Part shown: piece after piece, positions 17,113-24,369 of the stretch
How positions within the stretch are numbered: position 1 is the first letter of the stretch
Layout of the letters: each line of letters begins with the position of its first letter
Source of the DNA: CAZMGD01 sp964565705
Lineage (GTDB): Bacteria; Actinomycetota; Acidimicrobiia; Acidimicrobiales; Ilumatobacteraceae
Reading direction: 5' to 3'
Length of the DNA stretch: 48,797 bases
Assembly (NCBI GenBank): GCA_964565705.1
Contig: CAZMGD010000021.1
Coordinates: 1 to 48,797 of the forward strand
Notes under the pieces: model-generated
Database searches by the model: none
What the model saw: only the letters and a program-made list of their open reading frames with translations
What the model was told of the DNA's origin: nothing
Translations under genes and position numbers: made by a program

Positions 17113-18351
17113 CTACTCCAGCAGACTGTCGCGGAGCGCGTCGATCTGGTCCTGCGTCAGGCCGAGACCGTCGGTGAGGTAGGCGTCGAACGAGCCGTAC
17201 TGCTCGTCCACCGCGTCGAACGCCGCCTGCAGATACTCGGGCCGAACGTCGAGGAGCGCGATGAGATTGGTCATGTCGACCTGGTCCTCGGGGATGCCCT
17301 GCACGCCGGCGACGATCGTGCGCACCTGGGCGATCGTCTTCTCGTTGCTGTCCGCGAGATACTCGTTGGAGAGCAGGTAATCCTCCATCACCGTCTCCTC
17401 CGGCACGCCGAGCGAGCGCAGCACGAGCGCGGACGCCCAGCCGGCGCGGTCCTTGCCGGCCGAGCAGTGGAAGTTCGTCGGCCGGTTGGCCGGATCGCTC
17501 ACCCGCGTGAGCAGTTCGGACCATTGCTCGGGGAAGTTCAATGCGATCTTCGGCATGCCCTCCTCCAGCAGCGTGGGCGACAGCTGATCGAGATCCCCCG
17601 CGACGACTGCATCGGTGATCGCCTGGACGTCGACGGACTCGTCGTTGACCGACAGGCGGATCTGCTCGGCGGTGCCCACGGTCGGATCGGGCAGTGCTGC
17701 GACCTCGCTGTCGGAGCGCAGGTCGCACACCAGCTTGATGCCGATCGTGTCGAGCACGGCGAGGTCGGCGTCGGTGAGCTTGCCGAGCGCACCCGACCGG
17801 TACACCTGACCCCACTTGACGTGGCGGCCGTCCTCGGTCTCGTAGCCGCCGAGGTCGCGGAAGTTCGGTGCCTCCTCCAGGATCACGCGGCGCTCGGCGG
17901 TGGTGAGGCCCGAGTCACCGACAGCGACCCGGAAGAACGCCCGCCCACCCGGTGCCGGGTCGGCGATCGTCACCGATGTGGCCCCGGCGTCGATCGGCAC
18001 CGGGGTGCTGATGTCGTTCGGGTCGGCGCCCCACGTCACCGTCGCTGGCTCGTTCGCCGACACCTCCCAGCTGACGGTCAGCTGCGAGCCGTCCTCGGAT
18101 CGCGTCACATCGGCGGACTCCACGACGACGACCCCGAGCGTGACCGGCGGCGCGGTCGTCGGCGCGGTGGTCGGAGCGACCGTCGTGGTCGCTGCCGCCG
18201 CCGTCGTCGTCGGTGCAGCCGTGGTGGCGGCCGTCGTCGTCGCGACCGCCGCGGTCGTTGGCAGCGCGGTCGAGTCCGAGCTGCTGTCATCACCCCCGCA
18301 CGCGGCGAGCGCGAGCGCTCCGGCGAGGATCAGTCCAGATGTGCGTCGCAC
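17113..18351 (-). CDS. exported tyrosine/serine-type phosphatase lipoprotein
   Basis: 412 residues from GTG 18351 (GGGGGA upstream). The signal peptide ends in a lipobox (LALAACGGDD). A Thr/Ala-rich linker (25-70) leads to a fibronectin-like beta domain (about 75-160). The C-terminal phosphatase domain opens NFRDLGGYETEDG and carries the P-loop HCSAGKDRAGW (Cys296, Arg302), as in the MptpB/LipA-like Y_phosphatase3 family. It would act outside the membrane on phosphoproteins or phospholipids. It sits between two nicotinoprotein dehydrogenase genes with gaps of 23 and 47 bases, an unexpected partner. The catalytic motif is intact. Confidence 0.85.
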   Translation of the reverse strand: MRRTSGLILAGALALAACGGDDSSSDSTALPTTAAVATTTAATTAAPTTTAAAATTTVAPTTAPTTAPPVTLGVVVVESADVTRSEDGSQLTVSWEVSANEPATVTWGADPNDISTPVPIDAGATSVTIADPAPGGRAFFRVAVGDSGLTTAERRVILEEAPNFRDLGGYETEDGRHVKWGQVYRSGALGKLTDADLAVLDTIGIKLVCDLRSDSEVAALPDPTVGTAEQIRLSVNDESVDVQAITDAVVAGDLDQLSPTLLEEGMPKIALNFPEQWSELLTRVSDPANRPTNFHCSAGKDRAGWASALVLRSLGVPEETVMEDYLLSNEYLADSNEKTIAQVRTIVAGVQGIPEDQVDMTNLIALLDVRPEYLQAAFDAVDEQYGSFDAYLTDGLGLTQDQIDALRDSLLE

Positions 18352-18374
18352 GTGGTTTCCCCCTGTGTGTTCGA

Positions 18375-19484
18375 TCAGTCGTAGACCAGCACGGTGCGGA
18401 TCGCGGTGCCGTTGCGCATCGCCTCGTAGCCCTCGTTGACGCCTTCGAGCGGCAGCGTCTGGGTCACGAGGCCGTCGAGGTCGAGTTGACCGTTGCGCCA
18501 CAGCGAGAGCAGCTTCGGGACGTCGGCGCGGGCGTTGCCGGAGCCGAAGCACGAGCCGACGAGCTGCTTCTCCATCAGCGTCAGGTCCATCAGGCTGATC
18601 GTGGCGCTCGACTCGGCGACCGGGTGCAGGTTGGTGACCACGACCCGACCGCGCTTCGCCGCCATGGCCATCGCGCCGGCGATCAACGTTCCCTGACCAA
18701 CGCTCATCGTCATGATCACCTTGTCGGCCATCGTGCCCCAGGTGAGCTCGCGCAGCAGGTCGGTCGCTTCCTCGAACGACGACGCCGTGTGCGTGGCGCC
18801 GAACGTCATCGCCTTCTCCCGCTTGAACTCGATCGGGTCGACGGCGACGATGTGCTTGGCGCCGGCGATCCGAGCGCCCTGGATCGCGTTCGAGCCGATG
18901 CCGCCCGCACCGATCACGACGACGGTCTCACCGACTTGCACCTCGGCTTTGTGCACGGCCGAGCCCCAACCGGTCATCACGCCGCAGCCGAGCAGGCAGG
19001 CGCGATCGAGCGGGTAGTCCGGCTCGATCTTCACGCACGTGGCCTCGTTGACGACGGAGTGGTGGGCAAACGACCCGATCAGGCAACTCGTGCGGATGTC
19101 TTGTCCGCGGGCGTGGTGGCGCGAGGTACCGTCGGCCTGGAGGCCGCCGAGGATGCGGGCGCCGAGGTCGCACAGGTTCGAGTGGCCGGTGCTGCACGGC
19201 ACGCATCGGCCGCAGGCCGGGATGCCGGCGAACACGACGTGGTCGCCGGGCTGCAGCCAGCTGACGCCCTCGCCGACCTCCAACACGACGCCCGCGCCTT
19301 CGTGGCCGCCGATCAGCGGCATCGACATCGGGAGGTCGCCGGTGACGGCGTGCTCCTCGCTGTGGCAGAGCCCCGACGCCGCCAGATGCACGAGCACCTC
19401 ACCCGACTTCGGTGCGTCGAGCTCGATCTCCTCGACGCTCCAGTCCTCGCCGATCGCCCACAGGATCGCGGCCTTCGACTTCAT
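18375..19484 (-). CDS. NDMA-dependent (mycofactocin-associated) alcohol dehydrogenase, copy 3
   Basis: 369 residues from ATG 19484, with GGGGGAG 5-11 bases upstream. Catalytic Cys40 (GLCHSEEH), GGHEGAG, a four-cysteine structural zinc loop (CGRCVPCSTGHSNLC) and GAGGIGSN are all present. It resembles copy 2 strongly, down to the KREKAM and LPLEGVNEGY stretches. It is the first gene of a minus-strand run: dehydrogenase, phosphatase, dehydrogenase, dehydrogenase, MoxR, VWA. The promoter must lie in 19485-19680, a gap shared with the divergent methyltransferase and containing repeat B1. Confidence 0.9.
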   Translation of the reverse strand: MKSKAAILWAIGEDWSVEEIELDAPKSGEVLVHLAASGLCHSEEHAVTGDLPMSMPLIGGHEGAGVVLEVGEGVSWLQPGDHVVFAGIPACGRCVPCSTGHSNLCDLGARILGGLQADGTSRHHARGQDIRTSCLIGSFAHHSVVNEATCVKIEPDYPLDRACLLGCGVMTGWGSAVHKAEVQVGETVVVIGAGGIGSNAIQGARIAGAKHIVAVDPIEFKREKAMTFGATHTASSFEEATDLLRELTWGTMADKVIMTMSVGQGTLIAGAMAMAAKRGRVVVTNLHPVAESSATISLMDLTLMEKQLVGSCFGSGNARADVPKLLSLWRNGQLDLDGLVTQTLPLEGVNEGYEAMRNGTAIRTVLVYD

Positions 19485-19601
19485 CTCGCTCCCCCGGTCT
19501 CGACCGCCGCGGACCGTACCGGCCCGGCCCCGGAGCGTCACAGTCGGACTGCCCCACGCTCCACCCGAGCTGCTCAGGTGGGTGACCCTCCCCACGGTTC
19601 T

Positions 19602-19642
19602 TGCGGTCGAACCGCGCCCGGTACGGGCCCGATTCGACCGCA
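19602..19642. repeat. palindromic repeat class B, copy 1
   Basis: Imperfect inverted repeat: 19-base arms 19602-19620 and 19624-19642, with 2 mismatches and a 3-base loop. The left arm begins TGCGGTCGAACCGCGCCCG. The same 48-base unit, in the same orientation with about 5 differences, lies at 20577, so two copies flank the methyltransferase gene. Confidence 0.8.
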
Positions 19643-19680
19643 GGTTCGGGATGAGGCCGGGGTCGCTACGGTCATCCGCC

Positions 19681-20556
19681 GTGGCCGACGAGTACCTCGA
19701 CATCAACCGGGCGAACTGGGACAGCCGGGCGCCGGTGCACGCGACGGACTACGGCATCGACCGATTGCTGGCGGACCCGGAGGCCCTGTCATCGGTGGTC
19801 CGGTTCGACCGGCCGCGTCTCGGCGACATCGCCGGGCTGGACGTCGTGCACCTCCAGTGTCACATCGGCACGGACACGCTCGGGCTGGCCCGCCTGGGCG
19901 CCCGGGTCGTCGGTGTCGATCTCTCGCCCGTGTCGCTGGGGATCGCCCGTGACGTCGCTGTCCGAGCAGGCATCGACATCGAGTACGTGGAGTCCGACGT
20001 CTACTCGGCGCCCGCCGCACTCGCCGGACGCGAGTTCGATCTCGTGTACACCGGCGTCGGCGCGCTGTGCTGGCTGCCGAGCATCGAGCGCTGGGCGGCG
20101 ACCGTCGCCGCACTCCTCCGGCCGGGTGGGCGGCTGTTCATCCGCGACGGCCACCCGGCCCTGCTCGCGTCGTTGCGCTCACTGGTGGGCGCCGCCCATC
20201 CCGACCGGGCCCAACAACCGGCGCTGTCCGACGCCGGCGATGAGACCGTCGCACTCGAGCTCCCGTACTTCGAGCAGGCGGAGCCGTTGGTGTGGAGGGA
20301 AGAGAACACCTACGCGGGACAGGGACGGGTCTCCTCCCCGGTGTCGGTGGAGTGGAACCATGGGATCGGCGAGATCGTCACGGCCGTCCTCGCTGCCCGA
20401 CTGGAGCTGAACTCGCTCGCCGAGCACGACTCCGTCCCGTGGGAGGCACTGCCCGGTCTCATGGTCCACGACGAGCTCACCGACGAGTGGCGCCTGCGAG
20501 ATCGTCCCGAGCGCCTCCCGGCCTCGTTCACGCTCACCGCCCGCAAGCCCCGCTGA
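19681..20556 (+). CDS. class I SAM-dependent methyltransferase
   Basis: 291 residues from GTG 19681. Residues 54-83 hold the SAM-binding region VVHLQCHIGTDTLGLARLGA then VVGVDLSP; the LQCHIGTDT loop replaces the usual DxGxGxG, as in a known subgroup of Methyltransf_11-like proteins. Later motifs FDLVYTGVGALCWLP and LLRPGGRLFIRDGHP also fit. The substrate is unknown. It lies between the nicotinoprotein dehydrogenase cluster and helicase/mftABC. A role in mycofactocin modification is conceivable because methylated mycofactocins exist, but nothing in the sequence proves it. It is flanked by direct copies of palindromic repeat B. Confidence 0.85.
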   Translation: MADEYLDINRANWDSRAPVHATDYGIDRLLADPEALSSVVRFDRPRLGDIAGLDVVHLQCHIGTDTLGLARLGARVVGVDLSPVSLGIARDVAVRAGIDIEYVESDVYSAPAALAGREFDLVYTGVGALCWLPSIERWAATVAALLRPGGRLFIRDGHPALLASLRSLVGAAHPDRAQQPALSDAGDETVALELPYFEQAEPLVWREENTYAGQGRVSSPVSVEWNHGIGEIVTAVLAARLELNSLAEHDSVPWEALPGLMVHDELTDEWRLRDRPERLPASFTLTARKPR

Positions 20557-20576
20557 GGGAGCTCGACAACCGAACG

Positions 20577-20617
20577 TGCGGTCGAATCGCGCCCGATCCG
20601 GGCCGGATTCGACCGCA
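20577..20617. repeat. palindromic repeat class B, copy 2
   Basis: Imperfect inverted repeat: 19-base arms 20577-20595 and 20599-20617, with a 3-base loop. The left arm begins TGCGGTCGAATCGCGCCCG. It lies between the methyltransferase stop and the convergent helicase stop, and matches the unit at 19602 in direct orientation. Confidence 0.8.
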
Positions 20618-20640
20618 GGTACGGTTCGTTTGTGGGGGGG

Positions 20641-22644
20641 TCAGATCTGGAGGGGGCGGGTGCCGACGAGGTGGAGGTGCTGGACGGCGCGGGTCATCGC
20701 CACGTAGAGGAGGCGCGCGCCGCGCTCGCCCTCGTCGAGGATCGACGCCGGTTCGGCGACGATGACGCCGTCGAACTCCAGGCCCTTCACCTCCTCGGGG
20801 GTGAACAGCGGGATCTCCATCTCGGCGAGGCCTTGCACATGGCCGACCGGCTCGTAACCGACGGCGCGCAGTGCGTCCGACAGTTGCAGATGCACGTACT
20901 GCGGGGCGACGACGCCGGTCAGGTGGTGATGGTGCCGCGAGGCGCGCACGGCATCGGCCACTGCAACGGCGAGCGCGTCGACGGGCACGACGTCCATCCG
21001 CGGCGGAGCACCCTCCGTGCGGACGCTGCGGCTGGCCACCGTCGTCACCCCGGTCAGCGGCAGCAACCGGTTGGCGACGTCGAGGATCGGTGCTGGAACG
21101 CGGTAGCCGATCGTCAGGTGCTCGACCTGACCGGCGCGAGCCCCGAGGTGCTCGATGACCGCGTCCCAGTCGCGCTGGCCGGCGGGTGTGGTGGACTGGG
21201 CGAGGTCGCCGAGGATCGTCATCGACCCGCTCGGGCTGCGCCGCCCGATCACCCGCAACCCGACCGCTGAGTGGTCCTGGGCCTCGTCCACGACGAGGTG
21301 TCCGAACACGAACGGCGGACCGTTCAGCAGCGACGCTGTCTCGTCCAGCAGCAGCTGGTCGGCGAGCGACCAGGGACTGCGCTTCGTGCCGGGTCGGCCG
21401 GCCGCCGCCAGCAGCTCCATCTCGTCGCCGTCGAGCAGACCCGCGGCGGCCGCGGCGAGCGTCGACCGGTCACCGAGCAGGCGCTGCAGCACGGCCTTCG
21501 GCTGCTGTTGCGGCCACGCGGCGGTGAGCGCGGCGCGCAACGGCGCGGCCTGCTGCCAGCTGTCGTCCTTGCCGGTGCGCCGCAGGAGCTCCGTCGTCGC
21601 CAGAGCACGAACCGCATCGCGGCGCTTGTTCAGCCGCGGCTCCCCGCTGGTGGTCAACACGGTGTCGATCCACCCAGCGATCGTGTCGGCCTCCACGACG
21701 ACCGTGCGGGCGCCCATCGGGATCCGTACGTCGTCACCCGGCGGCACGATCGCCAACCGCACCGCTCGCTGCAGCACCGCGAGCATCCGGGCGTCGCCCT
21801 TCAACCTGGCCAAGCCGGGTGGGTCGGTCGCACCGATCTCCACCCGCGGCACGCACAGGTCGGCGATCGTGCGCTGCTGCACGTTGCGCTCGCCGAGCGA
21901 CGGAAGCACCTCGGCGATGTAGTCGAGGAACACGGTGTTGGGCCCGACGACGAGCACGCCCTCGCGCAGCAGGCGCCGGCGGTGCTCGAACAGAAGGTAC
22001 GCGGCGCGGTGCAGGCCCACGGCGGTCTTGCCCGTGCCTGGGCCGCCCTGGACCACGAGGCACTGGTCGGCAGCGGCGCGGATCACGACGTCCTGCTCGG
22101 ATTGGATCGTCGCGACGATCTCGCGCATCGCCCCCGTGCGTGCCGCGCCGATCTCCGCCAGCACCGGGTCGGGCACCCCGGTCGCGACGTCGGCGGCGGT
22201 CGGGTCGGCGAGGTGCTCGTCGAGGTAGGCCGACAGATCACCCTCGGCCATCGTGAACCGCCGCCGGTGCGCCAGACCGAGCGGGTCGTGCACCGTGGCG
22301 CGGTAGAACGGCGCGGCGATCGGCGCGCGCCAGTCGACGACGACGGGTTGATGGTCGTCGTCCTCGATGTGACGACGCCCGATGTACCAGCGGTCGGTGT
22401 CGGTTGCGCCAGGTGCTGGCTCCTCGTCGATGCGCCCGAAGAAGTCACCGGCTCCCGGCGTGCGGAGGTCGTCGAGCGCGTCGAGCACGGTGACCTCGAT
22501 GTAGTCCTTGGTGACGTCGTCGGCCGATGCGTCTGGATCGAGCTGCTCGAAGCGTTCGATCATCCGGTCCCTGCAGGCGCGCGCGAACCTCAGCCGCTGT
22601 CGCTCGTCGTCGAGTTCCGGGAAGAGGGGCGCGTCGGGGGGCAT
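20641..22644 (-). CDS. HelD-like superfamily 1 helicase/ATPase
   Basis: 667 residues from ATG 22644. The N-terminal helical region (1-80) is followed by a RIDEE...YIGRRHIEDDDHQPVVVDWRAPIAAPFY block typical of HelD, then Walker A GGPGTGKTA (Lys206), VVDEAQDHSAV (Walker B), GDLAQSTTP, GYRVPAPI and a C-terminal LYVAMTRAVQHLHL motif. HelD proteins bind RNA polymerase and release it from stalled or post-termination complexes; some actinobacterial ones give rifampicin resistance. Which HelD class this is cannot be settled by eye. The reading frame beyond 22644 is antisense to mftA. Its start codon is only 34 bases from the mftA ATG on the other strand. Confidence 0.88.
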   Translation of the reverse strand: MPPDAPLFPELDDERQRLRFARACRDRMIERFEQLDPDASADDVTKDYIEVTVLDALDDLRTPGAGDFFGRIDEEPAPGATDTDRWYIGRRHIEDDDHQPVVVDWRAPIAAPFYRATVHDPLGLAHRRRFTMAEGDLSAYLDEHLADPTAADVATGVPDPVLAEIGAARTGAMREIVATIQSEQDVVIRAAADQCLVVQGGPGTGKTAVGLHRAAYLLFEHRRRLLREGVLVVGPNTVFLDYIAEVLPSLGERNVQQRTIADLCVPRVEIGATDPPGLARLKGDARMLAVLQRAVRLAIVPPGDDVRIPMGARTVVVEADTIAGWIDTVLTTSGEPRLNKRRDAVRALATTELLRRTGKDDSWQQAAPLRAALTAAWPQQQPKAVLQRLLGDRSTLAAAAAGLLDGDEMELLAAAGRPGTKRSPWSLADQLLLDETASLLNGPPFVFGHLVVDEAQDHSAVGLRVIGRRSPSGSMTILGDLAQSTTPAGQRDWDAVIEHLGARAGQVEHLTIGYRVPAPILDVANRLLPLTGVTTVASRSVRTEGAPPRMDVVPVDALAVAVADAVRASRHHHHLTGVVAPQYVHLQLSDALRAVGYEPVGHVQGLAEMEIPLFTPEEVKGLEFDGVIVAEPASILDEGERGARLLYVAMTRAVQHLHLVGTRPLQI

Positions 22645-22678
22645 GGAGTCTCCGTGGGAATGCCGGTATTCTGCCGCG

Positions 22679-22792
22679 ATGGCCGTTGAACTGTCCGAAG
22701 AGATCGTCGAGTCCACCGAGGCTGAGGCCGAGGTCGTCGAAGAGCTGCTCGTCGAGGAGATCTCCATCGACGGCATGTGCGGGGTCTACTGA
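22679..22792 (+). CDS. mftA: mycofactocin precursor peptide MftA
   Basis: 37 residues. A strongly acidic leader is followed by the invariant C-terminal core ISIDGMCGVY. MftC acts on the last Val-Tyr to decarboxylate and cyclise it, giving the precursor of the redox cofactor mycofactocin. The core is complete and ends exactly with Tyr-stop. ATG 22679 gives a leader of family length; an in-frame ATG at 22643 would add 12 residues that do not resemble a leader. The frame overlaps mftB by 16 bases. No strong ribosome site is visible. Confidence 0.95.
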   Translation: MAVELSEEIVESTEAEAEVVEELLVEEISIDGMCGVY

Positions 22793-23073
22793 TCGACACC
22801 GCGACCGCGCCGTCCAGTCTGGAACGGGCGTTCTCGCTGCATCCCGATGTGGCGCTGCGACCCGAGCCGTTCGGCGCGCTGGCGTACCACTACGGCAACC
22901 GTCGGCTGACCTTCCTGAAGCACGCCGACGTCGTCGCCGTGGTCCGGCAACTCGCCGACCATCCCACCCTCGCCGCCACCCTCGAGGCATGCGGCATCGC
23001 CGAGTCCCGCTGGCCCAGCTTCGAGGCCGCGATCAACTCCCTGATCACGTCCGAGGTGCTCGTTGAACGCTGA
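22777..23073 (+). CDS. mftB: mycofactocin peptide chaperone MftB (RRE domain)
   Basis: 98 residues from GTG 22777, overlapping the mftA end. Family signature: SLHPDVALRPEPFGALAYHYGNRRLTFLK, then a winged-helix-like C-terminal part with LITSEVLVER at the end. MftB binds the MftA leader and presents it to MftC. The extreme N-terminus is uncertain: homologs begin shortly before the LHPDVALRPEPFG stretch, and the only standard start codon in frame upstream is GTG 22777, which lies inside the mftA core codons. It overlaps mftC by 11 bases, so translation of all three genes is coupled. Confidence 0.93.
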   Translation: MRGLLIDTATAPSSLERAFSLHPDVALRPEPFGALAYHYGNRRLTFLKHADVVAVVRQLADHPTLAATLEACGIAESRWPSFEAAINSLITSEVLVER

Positions 23074-24208
23074 ACCGCTCGTCGCCCAGCTGAAGCACGG
23101 CCTCGACGCGCCGATCTGCCTCACCTGGGAGCTGACCTACGCCTGCAACCTCCAGTGCGTGCACTGCCTCTCGTCGAGCGGCGTGCGCGACCCGCACGAG
23201 CTGAGCACCTCCGAGGCCAAGTCGGTGCTCGACCAGCTCGCCGAACTGCAGGTCTTCTACATCAACATCGGTGGCGGCGAGCCGATGGTGCGCCGCGACT
23301 TCTTCGAGCTGCTCGACCACTCGATCGCCAAGGGCATCGGCGTCAAGTTCTCGACCAACGGCGTGTTCATCGACGAGGCCAAGGCGGCCCGCCTAGCGGC
23401 GATGGACTACCTCGACATCCAGATCAGCCTCGACGGCGCCGACGCGGCCACCAACGACGCCGTGCGCGGGGTCGGCTCGTACACCGCAGCGCGACGGGCG
23501 ATGGAGAACCTGGCGAACGCCGGCTTCGGCCCGTTCAAGATCTCGGTCGTCGCGACCCGCCAGAACATCCCCCAGCTCGACGAGTTCAAGGCGATCGCCG
23601 ATTCCTACGGTGCCCAGCTCCGGGTGACTCGCCTGCGTCCGAGCGGGCGCGGCGCCGACTCGTGGGACGACCTGCACCCGACCAGCGAGCAGCAGCGCGA
23701 GATCTACGACTGGCTGATGCGTCGAGGCGACGAGGTGCTGACCGGCGACTCGTTCTTCCACCTCAACGCCTTCGGCGAGTCGCTGCCCGGCCTCAACATG
23801 TGCGGCGCCGGCCGTGTGGTCTGCCTGATCGACCCGGTCGGGGACGTCTACGCCTGCCCGTTCGTGATCCACGACGAGTTCAAGGCCGGCTCGGTGCGCG
23901 ATCCCGGCGGGTTCGCCGAGGTCTGGAAGCACAGCGCGCTGTTCACGTCGCTGCGCGAGCCGCAGTCCGCCGGTTCGTGCGCGAGCTGCGGGGCGTTCGA
24001 CTCGTGCCAGGGTGGCTGCATGGCCGCCAAGTTCTTCACCGGGCTGCCGCTCGACGGGCCCGATCCGGAGTGCGTCGGCGGCGACGCGATGCACACGGTG
24101 CGCCTCAGCCCGATCCCCAAGCCGAGCCAGGACCACACCAAGCCGGTCGCGTTCCTGACCCGCAAACCGCTCATCCGGGCGGGCGACGCCAGCGGCGCCC
24201 ACCCGTAG
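23063..24208 (+). CDS. mftC: mycofactocin radical SAM maturase MftC
   Basis: 381 residues starting at TTG 23063, with GAGGTG 7 bases upstream. Radical SAM cluster motif: Cys28-x3-Cys32-x2-Cys35 (ACNLQCVHC). A C-terminal SPASM domain carries cysteines in CGAGRVVC, YACPF and SCASCGAFDSCQGGCM. The enzyme first oxidatively decarboxylates the C-terminal Tyr of MftA and then forms a carbon-carbon bond to Val. In known clusters mftD, mftE and mftF follow; here the next gene is a convergent NlpC/P60 gene, so these must lie elsewhere if present. Confidence 0.96.
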   Translation: MNAEPLVAQLKHGLDAPICLTWELTYACNLQCVHCLSSSGVRDPHELSTSEAKSVLDQLAELQVFYINIGGGEPMVRRDFFELLDHSIAKGIGVKFSTNGVFIDEAKAARLAAMDYLDIQISLDGADAATNDAVRGVGSYTAARRAMENLANAGFGPFKISVVATRQNIPQLDEFKAIADSYGAQLRVTRLRPSGRGADSWDDLHPTSEQQREIYDWLMRRGDEVLTGDSFFHLNAFGESLPGLNMCGAGRVVCLIDPVGDVYACPFVIHDEFKAGSVRDPGGFAEVWKHSALFTSLREPQSAGSCASCGAFDSCQGGCMAAKFFTGLPLDGPDPECVGGDAMHTVRLSPIPKPSQDHTKPVAFLTRKPLIRAGDASGAHP

Positions 24209-24241
24209 CCACCCGGGGGCGTCGCCCGCGGGCCGACGGGC

Positions 24242-24258
24242 GGCTCGCTGCGCTCGCG
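24242..24258. repeat. dispersed GC-rich near-palindromic element, copy 4
   Basis: GGCTCGCTGCGCTCGCG, 33 bases after the mftC stop, in the gap before the convergent NlpC/P60 gene. Confidence 0.5.
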
Positions 24259-24320
24259 GCACTGGACGGGATCGTGTGAGCGTGTCCGAGCGGTTCGCCG
24301 CCGCGACCCCTCGCGTTCCT

Positions 24321-24358
24321 GCAGTCGGAACGGTCCCGCGCGGGACCTGTTCGACTGC
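24321..24358. terminator. hairpin between convergent mftC and NlpC/P60 genes (class D)
   Basis: Arms 24321-24338 (GCAGTCGGAACGGTCCCG) and 24341-24358 pair with a small bulge on each side. The loop is 2 bases. The arm layout (GTCGAA near the base, CCCG/CGGG at the tip) resembles class B repeats. It is probably a bidirectional terminator. Confidence 0.65.
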
Positions 24359-24369
24359 GCGTCCGCCGT

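Noticed and set aside
19681..20556. Assigning the methyltransferase as the mycofactocin methyltransferase MftM
   Set aside because: Only proximity supports it; I see no sequence feature specific to that enzyme.
22508..22792. A longer mftA product starting upstream of 22679
   Set aside because: The extra residues lie opposite the helicase coding start and do not resemble an RiPP leader; ATG 22679 gives the family length.
24209..24369. mftD/mftE/mftF remnants or a small RNA after mftC
   Set aside because: The 161-base gap contains only the dispersed element and a hairpin; no coding similarity could be seen.
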